DNA of 64,000 nucleotides from an uncultured SAR86 cluster bacterium. GTDB lineage: Bacteria > Pseudomonadota > Gammaproteobacteria > Magnimaribacterales > D2472. The stretch lies in the NCBI GenBank assembly GCA_902627055.1, contig CACOHS010000002.1, positions 117,977 to 181,976 on the forward strand. Reading direction: 5' to 3'. Below the pieces are notes generated by a model. That model worked only from the letters and a program-made list of their open reading frames with translations, was not told the origin of the DNA and did not search any database. Positions 60,736 to 64,000 of this stretch are shown here, piece after piece. Made by a program: the position numbers and the translations under genes. The first letter of the stretch is position 1, and each line of letters opens with the position of its first letter.

Positions 60736-61734
60736 CTATAAAATTCTAGTTAACATTGATTTTTGAACATGTTTTCTATTTGCAGCCTCATTAACTGCCA
60801 AACAATAATCTGCATCCATTACTTCATCAGTTGCTTTAACATTTCTTCTTAATGGCAAGCAATGGCTAAATACTGCTTTATTAGTTAGATTCATCTTGGG
60901 CCCATCAACAATAAAATGTTTGAATTTACTATTCAAAGCTGCCTGTTCATCAGGTTTTCCATAATAGCTTAGAGAACCCCAACTTTTTGCATAAACAATG
61001 TCTACGTTAGAGTAAGCGCTTTCAATGTCATGAGATATTTCAAAATGTGTATTTTCTTGTGAGCAATTTTCTTTTGCAGCGCTGATATACCTATCATCAA
61101 GATGATACTCATCCGAGGGACATAATAATTTTACATTCATTCCAAATTTACTGGCTATGAGTAGACTCGAGTTTGCCACTGCAGTGTTTAGCGGCTTTGG
61201 ATGGTATGTCCAAGTCAGCAGGTAATTTTTGCCTTGTAAATCACCATAATGCTCTTGCATGGTTAAGATATGAGCAAGCTCTTGGCATGGGTGCTCTATA
61301 GTCTCCATATTCACAACTGGAACAGAGGAGTATTTTGCAAAACTATTAATAATAGAATCAGTTTTTTCTTGATCCCAATCTATAAACTTTGGAAAAGCTC
61401 TTATGGCAATACAATCACAATAGGTAGATAAAACTTGAGCAACCTCTTTTACATGTTCTTCAGCCCCTCCATCCATAACGATATTTTCTTCAAATTCAAT
61501 TGGCCATGCATCTTTACCAGGCTGTAATATAACTGCAGTACCAGATAATTCACTGATACCAACTTCAAAACTAGTTTTAGTTCTCAAAGATGGATTAAAA
61601 AATATCATCGCCACTGATTTATTTTCCAGCAAAGGTTGGAAAGGCTTATTTTTTAATTCAATTGCAAAATCAATAATGTCTTGCAGCTCTGATCGAGACC
61701 AATTTTGAGTAGTAATAAAGTTTTTCATAAACAT
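60736..61734 (-). CDS. argF': N-acetylornithine transcarbamylase (argF')
   Basis: A 332-aa transcarbamylase. FFNPSLRTKTSFEVG holds the S-x-R-T-x-T carbamoyl-phosphate motif, and HPCQELAHILTMQEH the second. It is not an ordinary ornithine enzyme: LQPGKDAWPIEF, TWTYHPKPLNTAVANSS, VYAKSWGSLSYYG and HCLPLRRNVKATDEVMD track the Xanthomonas N-acetylornithine transcarbamylase. Glu92 (DGGAEEHVKEV) occupies the position that in Xanthomonas favours acetyl- over succinylornithine, and Lys300 that of the carboxylated Lys302. It converts N-acetylornithine and carbamoyl phosphate to N-acetylcitrulline. ATGs at 61734 and 61728 both fit; a hairpin ends just upstream. Confidence 0.92.
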   Translation of the reverse strand: MFMKNFITTQNWSRSELQDIIDFAIELKNKPFQPLLENKSVAMIFFNPSLRTKTSFEVGISELSGTAVILQPGKDAWPIEFEENIVMDGGAEEHVKEVAQVLSTYCDCIAIRAFPKFIDWDQEKTDSIINSFAKYSSVPVVNMETIEHPCQELAHILTMQEHYGDLQGKNYLLTWTYHPKPLNTAVANSSLLIASKFGMNVKLLCPSDEYHLDDRYISAAKENCSQENTHFEISHDIESAYSNVDIVYAKSWGSLSYYGKPDEQAALNSKFKHFIVDGPKMNLTNKAVFSHCLPLRRNVKATDEVMDADYCLAVNEAANRKHVQKSMLTRIL

Positions 61735-61739
61735 TGAAA

Positions 61740-61759
61740 TTCCATCATTTCTGATGGAA
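61740..61759 (-). promoter_or_regulatory. intercistronic hairpin between panD and argF'
   Basis: On the minus strand TTCCATCA, GAAA tetraloop, TGATGGAA: a perfect 8-bp stem filling the 26-bp gap. No T-tract follows, so it is not a standard terminator. It ends 5 nt from the first argF' ATG and could modulate translation or mRNA processing between the pan and arg parts. Confidence 0.6.
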
Positions 61760-61760
61760 A

Positions 61761-62150
61761 TTATAGAGATCTAATTCTTTGAGTTGGGATTGAAGACTTA
61801 ATGTCTACAATTTCATTTGTTTCATCAAAATATACAAGGGTAGGCTTGTGATTAAGCATTTGATCCTCGTGCATCGAGACGAATGAACAAATAATTATAA
61901 TATCTTCAGGAGATGCTTTATGAGCAGCAGCGCCATTGATAGAAACAGTTTTTGAGCCAGCTTCTGCAGCTATAAGATAAGTTGAAAAACGTTCGCCATT
62001 AGTAACATTATATATCTCAACTTTTTCATACTCAGTCATATTTGCTGCATGAATAAAATTTGTATCCAAGGCACACGAACCCTCGTAATCAATCTCAACC
62101 TGAGTTACGTTTAAACGATGGAGCTTTGAATGTAGTAATACTCTTTCCAT
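61761..62150 (-). CDS. panD: aspartate 1-decarboxylase
   Basis: About 129 aa from the ATG at 62150 (MERVLLHSKLHRLNVTQVEI); a longer frame would need TTG. The self-cleavage site Gly24-Ser25 is present in DYEGSCALD, which becomes the pyruvoyl cofactor, and NGERFSTYLIAAEAGS and NGAAAHKASPEDIIIICSF are typical. It makes beta-alanine for pantothenate. Note Cys-Ala-Leu instead of the common Cys-Ala-Ile. It lies between panC and argF' on the same strand. Confidence 0.94.
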   Translation of the reverse strand: MERVLLHSKLHRLNVTQVEIDYEGSCALDTNFIHAANMTEYEKVEIYNVTNGERFSTYLIAAEAGSKTVSINGAAAHKASPEDIIIICSFVSMHEDQMLNHKPTLVYFDETNEIVDIKSSIPTQRIRSL

Positions 62151-62190
62151 AGGTTGAGCAGTATGCAAGAAAAATGCCTAAAATCCAAGA

Positions 62191-63006
62191 TTATTGGATA
62201 AGAAAATTGTCTATAAGCCTTACTCCTTCAAGGTTTACAGCTACAGCCAATAAAGTATTTGCCTCAAATTCATCTATTTCTTCTAATGTTCTTGAATTGC
62301 AAAATGAAAAATAATCAACTTTAAAATTAAACTCTTCTAACTTTTTTATGCCTTCAACTCTTAAATATTCTAAATTTTTAATCTTTGCTTCCTGAGCTGT
62401 ATCTCTTAAAATTGCCGATAATTTCGCTGCAATCAGTCTTTGGTCAGGTGTTAATAAATTATTTCTTGAGGACATAGCAAGTCCATCTGACTCCCTGACA
62501 ATAGGGACTCCATGTATATTAGTTTTTAAATTTGATTTGGTTAAAAAGTCTTTCACAATCAAATATTGCTGATAATCTTTCAATCCAAAAAAAACATTTT
62601 TTGGATTTATTAATTGAAAAAAGTGGTTCAAGATTGAAACAATGCCATGAAAAAAATGCGGTCTTGAAATTCCGCATAATTTTTTAGATAGGTCTGGATT
62701 TGCATGAAGTTTTTTGACGCCCTTAGCAAAATCTGGCTTCGGACAAAAAACAACATCACAATTTATTTTTTCTAATTCTTTTAAATCTTGTTTTTCTGTT
62801 CTGGGATAGATGTCCAGATCTTCATTTGGTGCAAATTGAAGAGGATTAACAAATATAGATACAAGAGTTATCCCATGATATCTGTTTGCCTCTGATACAA
62901 GGCTTAAATGCCCAGCATGCAGGTTGCCCATTGTTGGTACAAAATTAATTTCTTCAAATTGCTGAAGAAATGTTTCTAAATCCTTGGCTGAACGAATAAT
63001 TTGCAA
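62191..63006 (-). CDS. panC: pantoate--beta-alanine ligase
   Basis: A 271-aa ligase with FVPTMGNLHAGHLSLVSEA (the HxGH ATP motif), TLVSIFVNPLQFAPNEDLD, FFGLKDYQQYLIVKDF and VRESDGLAMSSRNNLL. It condenses pantoate and beta-alanine with ATP. The start is TTG at 63006, 2 bp before the panB stop; MQIIRSAKDLETF is the expected N-terminus so no later ATG fits. It follows panB and precedes panD by about 40 bp. Confidence 0.94.
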   Translation of the reverse strand: MQIIRSAKDLETFLQQFEEINFVPTMGNLHAGHLSLVSEANRYHGITLVSIFVNPLQFAPNEDLDIYPRTEKQDLKELEKINCDVVFCPKPDFAKGVKKLHANPDLSKKLCGISRPHFFHGIVSILNHFFQLINPKNVFFGLKDYQQYLIVKDFLTKSNLKTNIHGVPIVRESDGLAMSSRNNLLTPDQRLIAAKLSAILRDTAQEAKIKNLEYLRVEGIKKLEEFNFKVDYFSFCNSRTLEEIDEFEANTLLAVAVNLEGVRLIDNFLIQ

Positions 63007-63008
63007 AT

Positions 63009-63824
63009 TTAAAAGAAGGTATGCTCTTTTGCTGGAAATTTTTGTGATTTAACTTCTTTAACATAAGCAGCTATTGCACTTTGAACAGAATCATTTTCAG
63101 CAAGAAAATTTTTGATAAATTTCGGTGGCTTGTCTAAACAAGAAATACCAAGCAAATCATGGATTACCATTACTTGCGCATCGGTTGATGCGCCTGCACC
63201 TATTCCAATAACTGGAATGGATAGTGATTGTGTAATTTCTGCTGCTAAATTATTTGGTACACATTCGAGTAATAAAATGGAAGCTCCAGCAGATTCAAGT
63301 TCTTTAGCTTCAGAGATCATTTCTTCTTTTTTATCTGTATCACGACCTTGAACAAAGTATCCGCCAATACGATTAATTGATTGAGGGGTCAATCCCATGT
63401 GAGCACACACTGGTATACCCCGCTCAGCTAGGGTGCTAGTTAAATCGCAGATCCAGCGCCCTCCCTCTAATTTAATTGAATGTGCACCATTTTGCATTAG
63501 CAGAGCAGCATTAGATAAAGCTTTGTCCTTAGTTGAATAGCTCATAAATGGCATGTCAGCCATTAAATGAGAATTAATATTTCCACGACTAACATTTTTT
63601 AGATGATAAATGAGATCATTCATTGTTACCGGCAGAGTACTATCGTGTCCTTGAATAACCATTCCCAAGCTGTCGCCAACTAATATAACTTCAACCCCAG
63701 CACTGCTAATTACTTTTGCTAAAGTTGATTCATATGCAGTTAAACAAGCAAACTTTTCCTCATTAGCTTTAAAACTATTCAGCGTATCTATGGTGATCAA
63801 TGATTGATTGTTATGAGCTGACAT
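63009..63824 (-). CDS. panB: 3-methyl-2-oxobutanoate hydroxymethyltransferase
   Basis: A 271-aa TIM-barrel enzyme. Landmarks: FACLTAYESTLAKVISSAGVEVILVGDSLGM (27-57), STLPVTMNDLIYH, AHMGLTPQSINRIGGYFVQG, and PVIGIGAGASTDAQVMVIHDLLG. It transfers a hydroxymethyl group from methylene-tetrahydrofolate to 2-oxoisovalerate, the first committed pantothenate step. The ATG at 63824 lies 2 bp after the coaBC stop, forming coaBC-panB-panC-panD. Confidence 0.95.
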   Translation of the reverse strand: MSAHNNQSLITIDTLNSFKANEEKFACLTAYESTLAKVISSAGVEVILVGDSLGMVIQGHDSTLPVTMNDLIYHLKNVSRGNINSHLMADMPFMSYSTKDKALSNAALLMQNGAHSIKLEGGRWICDLTSTLAERGIPVCAHMGLTPQSINRIGGYFVQGRDTDKKEEMISEAKELESAGASILLLECVPNNLAAEITQSLSIPVIGIGAGASTDAQVMVIHDLLGISCLDKPPKFIKNFLAENDSVQSAIAAYVKEVKSQKFPAKEHTFF

Positions 63825-63826
63825 GT

Positions 63827-64000
63827 TTAATGAATGGATTGATTATCTTTATTCAGCATATTAATTAACTGAATTGCTAAAAGATTTTTTGACGCCTTTT
63901 GAAAATGAGTATGAGACTCTTTTGTGAAAACACTGATTTCATTAAAATCAGAATCAAATCCAATATCTTTTTTTGAAACATCATTAGCGACAATGAAGTC
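63827..64000 (-). CDS. coaBC: phosphopantothenoylcysteine decarboxylase/synthetase, C-terminal end only
   Basis: The last 57 codons of a gene entering from the right edge, stop at 63827. The fragment begins DFIVANDVSKKDIGFDSDFN and continues EISVFTKES, matching the conserved end of the CoaB (synthetase) domain. It ends SKNLLAIQLINMLNK, as CoaBC proteins do. CoaBC makes 4'-phosphopantetheine from 4'-phosphopantothenate and cysteine, so it belongs to the same coenzyme A route as the panBCD genes that follow 2 bp later. Only the tail is visible. Confidence 0.88.
   Translation of the reverse strand, partial: DFIVANDVSKKDIGFDSDFNEISVFTKESHTHFQKASKNLLAIQLINMLNKDNQSIH

Noticed and set aside
60736..61734. 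Ordinary ornithine carbamoyltransferase
   Set aside because: Sequence landmarks, Glu92 and the Xanthomonas-type gene order favour the N-acetylornithine enzyme.
1..64000. CRISPR array, prophage, integrase or toxin-antitoxin module
   Set aside because: No short regularly spaced repeats and no phage, integrase or toxin-antitoxin genes were seen on either strand; the two tRNA genes have no adjacent integrase or visible attachment duplication.

Overview
The window is an AT-rich, densely packed bacterial chromosome segment. Many genes overlap by 1-4 bp and intergenic space is short. The gene set points to a heterotrophic marine gammaproteobacterium of the SAR86 type: three TonB-dependent receptors, a secreted sulfatase and two glycosidases, two photolyase/cryptochrome proteins, class III CoA-transferases, malate synthase G, and a Xanthomonas-type acetylated arginine pathway. 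This placement is inferred from gene content and base composition; there is no rRNA or marker-gene search behind it. TTG starts are used by several core genes, and most envelope genes carry clear Shine-Dalgarno sites.

Layout. 1-5.7 kb: a partial acyl-CoA thioesterase, tatD, an alpha-methylacyl-CoA racemase, an RND/MMPL exporter, bolA and a DNA-alkyl transferase. 5.7-18 kb: a two-repeat secreted protein, tRNA-Gly(UCC), a lipoprotein, a PhoD-like phosphatase coupled to a photolyase-related protein, an esterase/sulfatase/Baeyer-Villiger monooxygenase operon, a CinA-nucleotidyltransferase fusion, a divergent bL33 and a CBM9/DUF5916 outer-membrane protein. 18-24 kb: a beta-glucoside operon (symporter, glucokinase, 6-phosphogluconolactonase, GH3). 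24-34.6 kb: a block of about 10 kb holding hydantoinase A/B plus an N-carbamoyl amidohydrolase, a TonB receptor, a CoA-transferase/HMG-CoA lyase pair and a patatin. 34.6-49 kb: GH2, a DUF1330 protein, glcB, paired secreted proteins, a TonB receptor, a PDZ protein, an S9 peptidase, an NTF2-like protein and a second photolyase. 49-54.7 kb: a Cfa-like methyltransferase, tRNA-Gly(GCC), a lipoprotein hydrolase and the third TonB receptor. 54.9-64 kb: one long minus-strand coaBC-panBCD-argF'-argG-argE'-argA/B-argC-argH array.

The most striking feature is a roughly 280-bp intergenic element present twice in the same orientation (23.9-24.2 kb and 34.4-34.6 kb). The transcribed part differs at a single base. 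Each copy has a sigma70-like promoter, a GGA-rich and visibly GC-richer body, and an intrinsic terminator, so each looks like a small-RNA gene of about 220 nt. The two copies bracket the 10-kb hydantoinase block as direct repeats. A CsrB/RsmY-like CsrA-sequestering role is a testable guess, not a demonstrated one.

The arginine genes fit the pathway known from Xanthomonas: a bifunctional N-acetylglutamate synthase/kinase, N-acetylornithine transcarbamylase (the discriminating Glu is at residue 92) and N-acetylcitrulline deacetylase replace ArgA, ArgB, ArgF and ArgE.
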